Below, piece after piece: positions 48,398 to 58,786 of a stretch of 64,000 nucleotides of DNA. A program made the position numbers and the translations under genes. Numbering within the stretch: position 1 is the first letter of the stretch; the number at the start of each line of letters is the position of its first letter. The notes under the pieces were generated by a model that saw only the letters and a program-made list of their open reading frames with translations, was not told the origin of the DNA and did not search any database. Source of the stretch: Zea mays. Lineage: Eukaryota > Streptophyta > Magnoliopsida > Poales > Poaceae. The stretch covers positions 95,057,849 to 95,121,848 of the forward strand of contig NC_050104.1 in NCBI RefSeq assembly GCF_902167145.1. Reading direction: 5' to 3'.

Positions 48398-49198
48398 ATA
48401 CTTTGCACACATAGCTCATTTATGTACCTTTGATCATATCTCTTTTATGTCTATGACTAATGTGTTTTCAAGTGTATTCCTATGCTAAGTCGTAGATTGA
48501 AAGGGAAATGGAGTCTTCGACGAAGACAAGGCTTCCACTCCACTCTATCGGTATTATTTACCTCTTCGCCGTCACTCCGCACCGCTCTCCACTTTGGTAT
48601 AATCTTCACTTTTATTACTCATACCATTGAGGAGATAGTAAAAAGGGCTCTCAAAAGACTCTATTTTTGGCGATTAATGCCAAAGGAGGAGAAATATAGC
48701 CCAAAGCAAAAGGACTGCACCACCACCAATTTCAAAGTTTAAAAAGAAGTTTTCAATTGGTATCTCATGATGAAATATTTAAAAGAGGATTTTTCAAATT
48801 GGTATCTAAAATATTTGGTCTTCTTTCAATTGGTAAAACCCTCTTGAACACTAAGAGGAGATTTTCATCCAGGGGGAGTTTTGTTTGAGTCAAAGAAAAA
48901 TCATTTGAAACAGGGGGAGAAAATTTCAAATCTTGAAAATGCTTCTTGAAATCTTATACCTTTGACTATTTGCAAAAGACTTTGAAAAGATTTTCCAAAA
49001 GAATTTGCAAAAACAAAACAAGTGTTGCAAATGTGGTCCAAAATGTTAAAAAAAGAAAGCAATCCATGCATATCTAGTGAAAGTATAAATTGGTTTAATT
49101 CCAAGCAACCTTTGCACTTACCTTATGCAAACTAGTACAATTTTGCACTTATATATTTGCTTTGTTTGTGTTGGCATCAATCACCAAAAAGGGGAGGT
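48398..49198 (+). other. 3' untranslated region of element C with polypurine tracts
   Basis: A hairpin TTTTTGGCG...TGCCAAA (48664-48684) is followed by GGAGGAGAAA. CCAGGGGGAG (near 48870) and CAGGGGGAGAAAA (near 48910) are further tracts. The LTR-adjacent tract AAAAAGGGGAGG at 49186-49198 follows TTGGCATCAATCACCAA. The stretch 48600-48740 matches 11110-11230 of element D in inverted orientation. Confidence 0.7.
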
Positions 49199-50383
49199 TG
49201 AAAGGGAAATAGGGTCAAACCTTTTCCTAAATGATTTTGGTGGTTGAAATGCCCAACACAAATAATTGGACTAACTAGTTTGCTCTAGATTATATGTTCT
49301 ATAGGTGCCAAAGATTTAACACAAACCAATAAAAAGATTAAAGTTAGGGTTCAAAAGAAAGGAGCAAAAGAAACCGAAGAGAACCCTGGTCTGGCGCACC
49401 GGACTGTCCGATGTGCCACCGGACAGTGTCCGGTGCACCAGGGACAATACAGGTTGAACTCTTCACCTTCGGGTTTCTGGAGAGCTGCTTCGCTATAATT
49501 CACCGGACTGTCCGGTGTGCCAGCGGAGCAACGACTAAGAAGCGCAATGGTCGACTCCAACGGTCGCCTGCAAACGTGAACAGTGCGCGGACAGTTCACG
49601 CAGAGTTAGAGCAGCGCCAGAAGGCGCACCGGACAGTGAATAGTGGTTGTCCGGTGCGGCACCGGACTGTCCGGTGCCCCAAGTTGTCAGAGCTCCAACG
49701 GTCAAAACCGTCAGAACCCTAATGGTTGGGTGACGTGGCTGGTGCACCGGACTGTCCGGTGCGCCCATCGACAGCCAGCCTCCCCAACGGTTTGTTTGGT
49801 GGTTGGGGCTATAAATACCCCCCAACCACCACCACTTCAAGCATCCAAGTTTTTCACACATCCCATTCAATACAAGAGCTAGTGCAATCAATACAAGACA
49901 CAATTCAAAAGAATCAAAGTCTCTCCAAGTCCCAAATACACTCCAAACAATTAGTCACTATAGAGTTTAGCTCGTGTTCTTTGAGCTCTTGTTCTTGGAT
50001 CGCTTTCTTCCTTCCTCATTCTTGTTCCCAAGTGTTTTGTAAGCAAGGCAAGAGACACCAATTGTGTGGTGGTCCTTGCGGGGTCTAAGTGACCCGTGAG
50101 AATTAAGGAGATAGCTCACTCGGTCTAAGTGACCGTTTGAGAGAGGGAAAGGGTTGAAAGAGACCCGGTCTTTGTGACCACCTCAACGGGGACTAGGTTC
50201 TTTGGAACCGAACCTCGGTAAAACAAATCACCGTGTCATCTGCTCTATTTCTTTTGTTGATTTGTTTTCCCCTCTCTTTTGGACTCGCTTTTATTTCTAA
50301 CGCTAACCCCGACTTGTAGTTGTGCTTTAAGTTTATAAATTTCAGTTTTCGCCTATTCACCCCCCTCTAGGCGGCGACTTTCA
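49199..50383 (+). repeat. 3' LTR of element C (Opie/Ji-like)
   Basis: 1,185 bp from TGAAAGGGAAATAGGG to GGCGACTTTCA. Palindromes of the CACCGGACTGTCCGGTG type lie at 49400-49765, and TATAAATA at 49810-49817. Directly followed by the exon 1 start region of the antisense gene of copy E (CTTTC at 50384). The 5' LTR is gone. Confidence 0.85.
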
Positions 50384-50562
50384 CTTTCTACATCAAAATC
50401 TCCACTATCACTGGAACCCTCAGATATTCCAGCTAGTGTCTCATGTGCAATCTTCTCCGCATTGGTTCTTTCCATAGCTTCGTAAAACCTGGACAGCGTC
50501 AGGTCGACAATCTTCTTCCCGTCAGCCATCAAACCAAAGGTCGTTGAAATGCCGAAGCTCAA
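50384..50562 (-). pseudogene. Antisense gene of copy E, N-terminal exon part
   Basis: The first ATG after the promoter gives MSFGISTTFGLMADGKKIVD, followed by LSRFYEAMERTNAEKIAHETLAGISEG and an acidic Ser/Asp stretch, until the LTR of element C cuts in after 59 codons plus two bases. The rest of exon 1 resumes at 19140, but the two ends do not join in frame and part of the exon was probably lost with the insertions. The ATG lies about 95 nt downstream of a TATA box. Confidence 0.55.
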
Positions 50563-50656
50563 AATTCAATTAAACTCGGCAATGCAAGAAAATTTGAAAT
50601 GACAAGTAGTGTAAGCAGTTGAAAATGGCACGAGAGATGCTTTCAATACAAGCTCC

Positions 50657-50664
50657 TATTTATA
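50657..50664 (-). promoter_or_regulatory. TATA box of the antisense gene (copy E)
   Basis: On the minus strand TATAAATA within GGCATATAAATAGGAGC, about 95 nt before the ATG at 50562. The region upstream (50665-51086) starts with TGTTGGGGGCCTTC, the same head as the zeon-like LTR at 3901, so the promoter looks LTR-derived. Confidence 0.55.
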
Positions 50665-51126
50665 TGCCCAGCGCCCCGCGGTTTGGTGGGTCCCGCATGT
50701 CAGTGTCATTCGCTATTCTAGCGAAGGGAAGGTGTTTTTTCGGACCTTCGGTTGAAGGCCTTCATTCGCGTCGTCCGGATAAAAGTACATTTATGTCCTT
50801 AATGTTTACACATGATAGTAATACAAATCATAAAGAACTAAGTAGTCTTTTCCTCTTTCGACCATTATCAACATTCTTCCGCTTCATCGCGAGCCGAAGC
50901 TTTCCTGTCTGGTGATAGCTTCGCCATTTGTTCCTATCTTCTTTTGGATCTATCTTCATCCTGTGTGTCCTTCGTCATAGCAAGGAGCCCTATCTCCTGA
51001 AGGCGAAGCTTCCTATAATAGCTTATGCTAAAAACAAATGGTTAATTATGTTTCCGAGGACCTTCGGAAGAAGAAGGCCCCCAACAGCATGACAAATCAG
51101 TACTGCGAGGCCTTCATTCCCGTGCC

Positions 51127-51177
51127 TATAAATAGATGAATACAATCCAGCATTTATGTCATGCTGGATTGTATTCA
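51127..51177 (+). promoter_or_regulatory. LTR TATA box with immediate 3' hairpin (copy E)
   Basis: TATAAATA (51127-51134) is followed by a perfect 17-bp inverted repeat, TGAATACAATCCAGCAT (51137-51153) and ATGCTGGATTGTATTCA (51161-51177), with a 7-nt loop. The downstream GCAAGTCGAAGGTATCA matches 4264-4280 of the LTR of copy F. Confidence 0.65.
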
Positions 51178-51226
51178 CTCTCTCGCATCCTCGCCTTCTA
51201 GCAAGTCGAAGGTATCAATATAATAT

Positions 51227-52954
51227 TGTCGGCGTTTCGAGACCGGGGGGTCCCTAAGCCGACGAGTGAGTGTGCCGCGTGCCCCAGCCCAGATGGGTCG
51301 AGCGCGTGGGCAAGCGCGAAGGGGGGAAAGGAGCGAGGAGGCCGGAGGCCGGTGAGAGAGAGGTGGGAATCCCGCGGCCTTCGTGTTCGTCCCGCGCCCA
51401 GGTCGGGTGCGCTTGCAGTAGGGGGTTACAAGCGTCCACGCGGGTGAGGGAAGCGAGCGGCCCCAAGAGAGCGCCTGTCCCCGTCCTCGTCCCCGCGCGG
51501 CCAACCTTCTCTAAGAAGGCACTGGTCCTTCCTTTTATAGGCGTAAGGAGAGGATCCAGGTGTACAATGGGGGTGTAGCAGAGTGCTACGTGTCTAGAGG
51601 GGGGAGAGCTAGTGCCCTAAGTACATGCCAACGTGGCAGCCGGAGAGATCTTGGCACCCTGCTGGCGTGATGTCGTGGCTGTCGGAGGAGCGACGGAGCC
51701 TGGCGGAGGGACAGCTGTTGGAACGGTTGTGTCCTTGCTGACGTCGCCCTGCTTCCGTAGGAGAGCTGAGAGCCACCGTCGTCACGGGGCTAGCGGGGCG
51801 CCATCATTGCCTATCTGGCGGAACTAGCCAGATGGGACACCGGTCTTGTTCTCTGCGGCCCGAGTCGGCTCGGGGTAGGGTGATGATGGCGCTTCCTGTC
51901 GACGTGGCTGGCCTGTGCCCTAGGTTGGGCGACGTGGAGGCTCCTCCGAAGCCGGGGTCGAGTCTGTCTTCCATGGCCGAGGCCGAGGCCGAGCCCCTGG
52001 GTCGGGCAAGGCGGAGGTCGTCAGCAGAGGCCGAGTCCGAGCCCCTGGGTCGGGCGAGGCAGAGGTCGTCAGCAGAGGCCGAGTCCGAGCCCCTAGGTCG
52101 GGCGAGGCGGAGGTCGTCCGCAGAGGCCGAGTCCGAGCCCCTGGGGTCGGGCGAAGCGGAGTTCGTCGTCTTCTGGGGCCTTAGCCCGATTCCGAGCCCT
52201 GGGTCGGGCGAAGCGGAGTTTGTCGTCTTCCGGGGCTTAGCCTGAGTCCGAGCCCTGGGTCGAGCGGAGCGGAGTTCGTCGTCTTCCGGGGCCTTAGCCC
52301 GAGTCCGAGCCCTGGGTCGGGCGAAGCGGAGTTCGTCGTCTTCCGGGGCTTAGCCCGAGTCCGAGCCCTGGGTCGGGCGGAGCGGAGTTCGCCGTCTTCC
52401 GGGGCTTAGCCCGAGTCCGAGCCCTAGGTCGGGCGGAGCGGAATTCGCCGTCTTCCGGGGCTTAGCCCGAGTCCGAGCCCTAGGTCGGGCGGAGCGGAGT
52501 TCGCCGTCTTCCGGGGCTTAGCCCGAGTCCGAGCCCTGGGTCGGGCGGAGCGGAGTTCGCCGTCTTCCGGGGCTTAGCCCGAGTCCGAGCCCTGGGTCGG
52601 GCGGAGCTTCCTATGGTGCCTTTGGCAGGGCCTGGCTTCCTTTGCGTTAAATGCTCCTGCAACTTGGCCGGTCGGTGCGGCGATTCAGTCAGGGTTGCTT
52701 CTTAGCGAAGGCAAGGCCTCGTGCAAGCCGGAGATGTGTCCGCCGTTGAAGGGGGGCCTCGGGCGAGACGGAAACCCCTTCGGGGTCGGCTGCCCTTGCC
52801 CGAGGCTAGGCTCGGGCGAGGCGTGATCGAGTCGCTCGTATGGACTGATCCCTGACTTAATCGCACCCATCAGGCCTCTGCAGCTTTATGCTGATGGGGG
52901 TTACTAGCTGAGAATTAGGCGTCTTGAGGGTACCCCTAATTATGGTCCCCGACA
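51227..52954 (-). repeat. 3' LTR of element G
   Basis: 1,728 bp. On the minus strand it starts TGTCGGGGACC and ends AACGCCGACA. TATAAAA lies on the minus strand at 51539-51533. GC-rich, with two minisatellites in U3 (51977-52610). Confidence 0.88.
51977..52610. repeat. Two LTR minisatellites of element G
   Basis: Three to four units of about 48 bp (core GCCGAGTCCGAGCCCCTGGG) at 51977-52140 are followed by eight units of about 56 bp (core GGAGTTCGCCGTCTTCCGGG) to about 52600. The same arrays recur in the 5' LTR from 63615 to the window end. Confidence 0.85.
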
Positions 52955-55900
52955 GTAGCCCCCGAGCCTCGAAGGGAGTGTTAGCACTCGCTTGGAGGCT
53001 TTCGTCGCACTTTTTTGCAAGGGGACCAGCCTTTCTCGGTTGCATTTGGTTCCGGTGGGTGCGCGCGAGCGCACCCGCCGGGTGTAGCCCCCGAGGCCTC
53101 GGAGGAGTGGTTTCACTCCTTCGAGGTCTTAATGCTTTGCGTAATGCTTCGGCTGGTCTGGTTGTTCCCTCATGCGAGCTGGCCATAGCCCGGGTGTACG
53201 GTCGGGGCCCAAGTTCTCAGGCTGGTATGTTGACGCTGTCAACGGTTCGGTCGGAGCCGGGTTTGCGAGAGCAGCCCCCGAGCCTCTGCACAGGGCGAGA
53301 GGGCGATCAGGGACAAACTCGGCTTTTTTACATACGCCCCTACGTCGCCTTTCCGCAAGGAGGAGGGGGGGAGAGCGCCGTGTTACCCTCGATGGGCACC
53401 GAACATGGTGTCTCCGGTGAGCTGCAAGCGGGTAATCCAAGTGGACGTCCGTGCCCCGTTCGTTAGGGGTCGGCTAGGGGCCCAGAGGCACGCCCAAAAG
53501 TACCTGCGGGTGATCTGCCGGACCCGGTCCCCTGGCGACGGGGTCCGAGGGCTCGATGCCTCCCTCCGATGGGATTCCGTTACAAGATCGCTCCCGCTGG
53601 TCTCGGAAATGTCCTAGGGTACCTCGAGAGCGCAGCCCGAGCCTCGGTTATGTATCGAACGTACCCCTGGTCATCCCTCGCTCGGCGTCTGAGGCGACTG
53701 TGAACCCTTCGGGGGCCAGCCTTCGAACCCCTGATCAGTAATGGGCACGGAGCCCGAGTAGCCTGAGGCGGCCGTGGGACCCTTCGGGGGGCCGGCCTTC
53801 GAACCTCTGACCAGTAGTGGGTGTAGGGCCCACGCGATCTGAGGCGGCTGTTGAACCCTTCGGGGGGCCAGCCTTCGAACCCCTGATCAGTAAGGAGGCT
53901 CGGAGCCTGGTTCCTTCACGGGGAAGGATCCCTTTCGGGGTATCCCCCTTTCCCGGTCCCTGTTGCAAGAGATAGAGAAAGAGGAAAAAAGGGAAAAAGG
54001 ATACGAAACCGAACGACGCGGCGTACCTTTTTTGGTGCGGTTGTTTCGGCAAAGGCGAAGCATCGCCCGTTGCTCCTGCCAGGAGCGCCACCTGTCCAGC
54101 CGCGGAGTTAATGCGACGGGGCGAGTAGTTGGCGGGGCAGCCGTTGGGCGTGCGCGAGCCGTTCGAGGAACGGATCACGGGCGCGTTGTCTTCACACCGT
54201 GAGAGGGGGCTCTCTCGCTGCCCCCGGATGGGACGTGAGCTTGGCTGTCGACGTGCTCGCTGCTCCCGCGCGTCTGCCACCGTCATTACTGCCGGCCCTC
54301 CTTTGACCGTGTTGGCCGCCGTGTCAGGCTGGCACCGCTGGGTCGCCTCGAGTCACGGTATTGGTTCCGCAATCGAGGAGGCACGGTGGTGGCGCAGGCG
54401 ATGCAGTTGCTTGCATGCAGCATCCGGCACGCCGGTTGCGCGACGCGTGGGCCTGGGCTTCCATGCAGGCGTGTCGGGAGTCGGAGAAGTGCGTCCACTT
54501 GGCGCGGTTGCATGCCGCCTGCATGGCTGCCCGCCTCTCTCGCCCGTTGGTCTGGGCAAAGGTGGAGGATCACTTGTAGCCGCTGGGCGGTTGCGTGCAC
54601 CACGCACGGCGGTTTGGCTTCTTCTGCTCGGAGCCGGTCTGCATGACATGCGGGACCCAGCCCCCGCGCCGCAGGGGAGGGCTTTGAAGCGTGTTGGAGA
54701 AGACTCAGCCCGTGACGGTTGGGAGCGCAAGCAGGGAGAGTTGCCTTTAAAAGGAGGGCGACCCCTTTCGGAAGGCGACCATGTCTTCTTCCTCCCTCAT
54801 GCGCCGCATCTTTCCACCTTCCAAGCCCCCGGGTGGGGGATGCCCGCCGTCTTTTCGCCTCATCGTTGGTGGAGCGCAACTCCATGGGAGTTGGTACCTT
54901 TCAGCCATCGTTCGGCTTCAAGGATTTTCATCACACAGCCCGGTTGCTCCCCTCCGCTGGTGGTTACCCAAGACGGTGACCTCCAGCTCCTGGATAGGGA
55001 GAGGCAATCCGGGCTGTGATCCCGGTCCCGCCCTCAGTGTTGAGGGTGTTCGCCATCCTCGCTGGGGCGGGGGGCGAGGCGAGCCGGGGTTCCACCTTCC
55101 GCGCGGGTCGGCGGACCACCTCTTCTTCCAGCTTCTGGTGGTGGCAATCGCCCTCTAGCCCTACGGCGGAGACGTCCTCCAGCCATGCCGGGGAAGGCGA
55201 ACTGTTGCTGCCCAGCTAGGATGCAACATTCCGCCTCTTTCCTCGCATTCGCGGCGAGAACGGCAGCGAGGATCTGCCGGTATGCTCGGGGGCGACCCGC
55301 GTTTTGCTGGTGATTCGCCCAGAGCCTGTCGCTCCACGGGCTTCCCCGGCGTGGAGGTTGTCCATTCCCGCGGAGACAGAACCGGAGTTCCGTTTGTAAT
55401 GGCACTTCGAATGCTAGGGTTTCTGTTCATCACGGCTTTCGGGGCCTGAACATGTATGTAACGTCGGCACGGAGCCGTGTTTTTTCTTCATCTTTGAGCG
55501 CTAAGACTCGTCTGTTGATTATCTGAACCGCTTCACCAAGCATGAGTCGCCCCGTGTCAAGGTGACGAGTGAGGTATCCGTATCCCGGAGGCGTAGGAGT
55601 CCCTCGGCTCGGTCGGCCTTGCTGTCCGAGGCTCCTCTAGCTCAGTTAAAGGGACCCCTCGGCCGCTCTTCGATGAGCCGAGGCCAGGGGTAGCGATATC
55701 AGTATGAACAGAGGCGGAGTCGGCTCAAGAATGAAACCTGGTTGGCCGGAGCTTAGTCGAGTTGTCCGTCAGCGGGACCGATGCCGGAGTTGATCAGCCG
55801 AGGCCTCAGGTCGGGCTAGCGCCCTCAGGAGATGGTCTTGGCCGAGGCCCCGGGGGTAACCGGCCGAGCCGCCTGCTCGGGCCGGATTCCCGAAGAAGTC

Positions 55901-56725
55901 CTAGGCAGCGATTGCCCGAGCGTGGTGATGACGTCGTCCTTCGGAGCGGAGAACCTCGGACCGCGTCGCCGTCCGAGGCTAGGTCGGGCCTCGCCGGAGG
56001 TGTCGTCGATGCCGAGGGTGTTGCTGCCTCCTTCCAGCGTCAAGACCCGAGCCTGCAGGGTCAAAGTGTCTTGTAGCGTGTGCCTTGTGCGGCCGCCGAG
56101 GCCGGAACACACACCCTCGCTGCGTTGTAAAGCTGCGTCTCTTTTCCTCTTGTTTCAATTATCTGGACTTTTTGTCGGTAACAGGGATGTTTGTGCGAGC
56201 GAAAGTTGCTCCTCACGGAAGGTGATGAGTGAGGTATCCGTATCCCGGAGGCGTGGGAGTCCCTCGGCTCGGTCGGCCTTGCCGCATACGCGTACTTTCA
56301 CCCGTCCGCGAGGCCCTGTCACCGACTCGGTCGAGAAGGCTCGAAGGATCGCTTCGGCAGAAGGGCTTCCGAACGTAAAGACTTGTCCGATCCGCGGAGC
56401 CACTTTATCCGAACGCGAGTTACTTATCGCAGAAGGTGATGAGTGAGTTATCCGTATCCCGGAGGCGTAGGAGTCCCTCGGCTCGGTCAGCCTTGGCTGC
56501 TTACGTGTACTCCGTCGTTTCCAGGACCCACTTTTCAAAGTAGTCAAAAAGCACGGAAGATATTCTGGTGAAAGAGATCTTTTTTCGAGGAAAATTTCGA
56601 CGCAGAGGGGGTTTCCCCCCTTTTAGCCCCCGAGGGAGGGTCGGGCTTTGCCGAGGCGAGGCCGACCCTTCCTTGTTGACTAAACTTTGCATGGGTGCGA
56701 GGTATATGCACAACTTGAAAACATC
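52955..56725 (-). other. 3' non-coding region of element G with internal repeats
   Basis: Three tandem units of about 75 bp lie at 53691-53910 (each with AACCCTTCGGGGG and GCCTTCGAACC). A 60-bp segment containing AGGTATCCGTATCCCGGAGG is repeated at about 55565, 56225 and 56437. No pol sequence. A possible plus-strand ORF is listed separately. The purine-rich CTCGGGGGCTAC beside the LTR may serve as the polypurine tract. Confidence 0.6.
54719..55219 (+). pseudogene. Possible antisense ORF in element G
   Basis: On the strand opposite to gag-pol, a TATA-like CCTTTAAAAGG at 54744-54754 is followed by a GC-rich reading frame. It contains SCAASFHLPSPRVGDARRLF and, in the same frame after a stop near 54979, STFRAGRRTTSSSSFWWW. 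Antisense ORFs are known from Tat-type elements such as Grande, in the same 3' region. Here it is interrupted and could equally be a chance frame in GC-rich DNA. Confidence 0.35.
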
Positions 56726-57907
56726 TTAAGGGTAAAAGCGACGTAGCTGTTGGATGTTCCAAGCGTTGCCGTAGACCTTGCCTTGGCTGTTGGCCAGCTT
56801 GTACGTTCCGGGCTTCAGAACTTTGGCGATGACGAATGGCCCCTCCCAGGGGGGCGTGAGCTTGTGCCTCCCTCGGGCGTCTTGCCGCAGCCGAAGCACC
56901 AGGTCGCCCACCTGGAGGTCTCGGGGTCGGACCCCTCGGGCGTGGTATCGTCGCAGGGATTGCTGATACCGCGCCGAGTGTAGTAAGGCCCTGTCCCGAG
57001 CCTCTTCCAGCTGGTCCAGCGAGTCTTCTCGCCTAGCTTGGTTGTTCTGATCGTCGTAGGCCCTCGTCCTCGGGGAGCCGTATTCCAGGTCAGTGGGCAA
57101 GACGGCCTCGGCCCCGTAGACCAGGAAGAACGGCGTGAAACCCGTGGCCCGGCTCGGCGTTGTCCTCAGGCTCCAGACCACCGAGGGGAGTTCCTTCATC
57201 CATCGCTTGCCGAACTTGTTGAGGTCATTGTAAATCCGAGGCTTGAGCCCCTGTAGAATCATGTCGTTGGCACGCTCTACTTGCCCATTCGACATGGGAT
57301 GAGCTACGGCGGCCCAGTCCACCCGGATGTGGTGATCCTCGCAAAAACCCAAGAATTTTTTGCCGGTGAACTGGGTGCCGTTGTCGGTGATGATGGAGTT
57401 CGGGACCCCGAAGCGATGGATGATGTTGGTGAAGAACGCCACCGCCTGCTCGGACCTGATGCTGTTCAGGGGTCGGACCTCGATCCACTTGGAGAATTTG
57501 TCGACGGCGACCAGCAGGTGCGTGTAGCCCCCGGGCGCCTTCTGCAAGGGACCGACGAGGTCCAGTCCCCACACAGCAAAGGGCCAGGTGATGGGTATCG
57601 TCTGCAGAGCCTGAGCGGGCAGGTGGGTCTGCTTCGCATAGAATTGACACCCTTCGCAGGTGCGGACAATTCTAGTGGCGTCGGCCACCGCCGTTGGCCA
57701 GTAGAAGCCTTGCCGGAAAGCATTCCCGACAAGGGCTCGAGGCGCTGCGTGATGGCCGCATGCCCCCGAGTGTATCTCTTGCAGAAGTTCCTGACCTTCG
57801 GCGATGGAGATGCATCGCTGGAGGATGCCCGAGGGGCTGCGGTGGTAGAGCTCCTTCTCATCGCCCAGCAAGACGAACGACTTCGCGCGTCGCGCTACCC
57901 GCCGAGC
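56726..57907 (-). pseudogene. Integrase of element G
   Basis: After the TAG at 57910-57908 the frame is open for 381 codons from 57871. It has the zinc-binding region (HSGACGHHAAPRAL to CEGCQFYAKQTH), a core with WGLDLVGPLQKAP, IITDNGTQFTGKKF and HPMSNGQVERAND, and a C-terminal chromatin/DNA-binding-type region (VGDLVLRLRQDARGRHKLTPPWEGPF) ending in QLRRFYP and the genuine stop at 56726. D, D and E catalytic positions are all present. Confidence 0.85.
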
Positions 57908-58786
57908 CTAGGCTTCGTCGAGGGGTAGCTCTCCTTGGCGGAGATATTGCAGGTACGGGGTTTGCCAGTCTCTGTCAGGCGTGGCCCCGCTCTGCTCCTC
58001 CTCGATGCGCAGCGCCTCGCCCTCGGGGGCCGAGGGTACCTCGGGCTGAACCGAGGACGCCTCGGGATGGGCCGAGGGTACCTCAGGCTGGGCCGAGGGT
58101 ACCTCGGGCTCGGGCACGTCGTTGATCTTGACGGAGGGTTGGTGCAGATCTCGGGAGAAGACGTCCGGGGGAACCGTCGTTCGCCCCGAGGCTATTTTTG
58201 CCAGCTCATCCGCAGTCTCGTTGTAGCGCCGAGCGATGTGGTTAAGTTCGAGCCCGTAGAACTTGTCTTCCAGGCGCCGAACCTCATCGCAGTAGGCCTC
58301 CATCTTCGGGTCGCGGCAGTAGGAGTTCTTCATGACTTGGTCGATGACGAGCTGCGAGTCGCCGCGAGCGTCGAGGCGTCGGACCCCTAGCTCGATGGCG
58401 ATTCGCAATACGTTGATCAGAGCTTCGTACTCAGCCACATTATTGGACGCCGGGAAATGGAGGCGTAGCACGTAGCATAGGTGTTTCCCGAGGGGTGAGA
58501 TGAAGAGCAGGCCCGCGCCGGCTCCCGTCTTCATCAACGACCCGTCGAAAAACATGGTCCAGAGCTCCGGTTGGATCGGAGCCGTCGGTAGCTGGGTGTC
58601 GACCCATTCGGCTACGAAGTCCGCCAAGACCTGGGACTTGATGGCCTTCCGAGGCGCGAACGAGATGGTCTCGCCCATGATTTCCACCGCCCACTTCGCA
58701 ATCCTGCCCGAGGCCTCTCGGCACTGGATGATCTCCCCCAGGGGGAAGGATGACACCACAGTTACCGGGTGAGACTCGAAGTAGTG
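57908..58786 (-). pseudogene. RNase H tail and second (archaeal-type) RNase H of element G
   Basis: The frame between the TGA at 58789-58787 and the TAG at 57910-57908. It holds the end of the first RNase H and connection region (YFESHPVTVV, KWAVEIMGETISF). A second RNase H follows with FFDGSLMKTGAGAG, NNVAEYEALINVLR, DARGDSQLVIDQV and YNETADELAKIA, giving the D-E-D-D set. The Pro/Glu-rich linker with repeated EVPSAQP-like units (about 58040-58110) precedes integrase. Confidence 0.85.

Larger units (their letters stand above)
50384..51226. mobile_element. Zeon-like element copy E, right part
   Basis: It contains the start of the antisense gene, its promoter, an LTR head in minus orientation ending GGCCCCCAACA (51076-51086), and a 140-bp plus-oriented LTR-like piece with a TATA box and hairpin (51087-51226). 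Element G is inserted at 51227. Confidence 0.55.

Noticed and set aside
3901..51086. Idea that the LTR at 3901 and the LTR head at 51086 are the two LTRs of one element
   Set aside because: They are in opposite orientation and gag tail, repeat array and antisense gene occur twice between them, so two copies are involved.
54129..55019. A 296-codon plus-strand frame in the 3' region of G
   Set aside because: GC-rich DNA gives long frames on both strands here; this one overlaps a better antisense candidate in another frame and has no recognisable motif.
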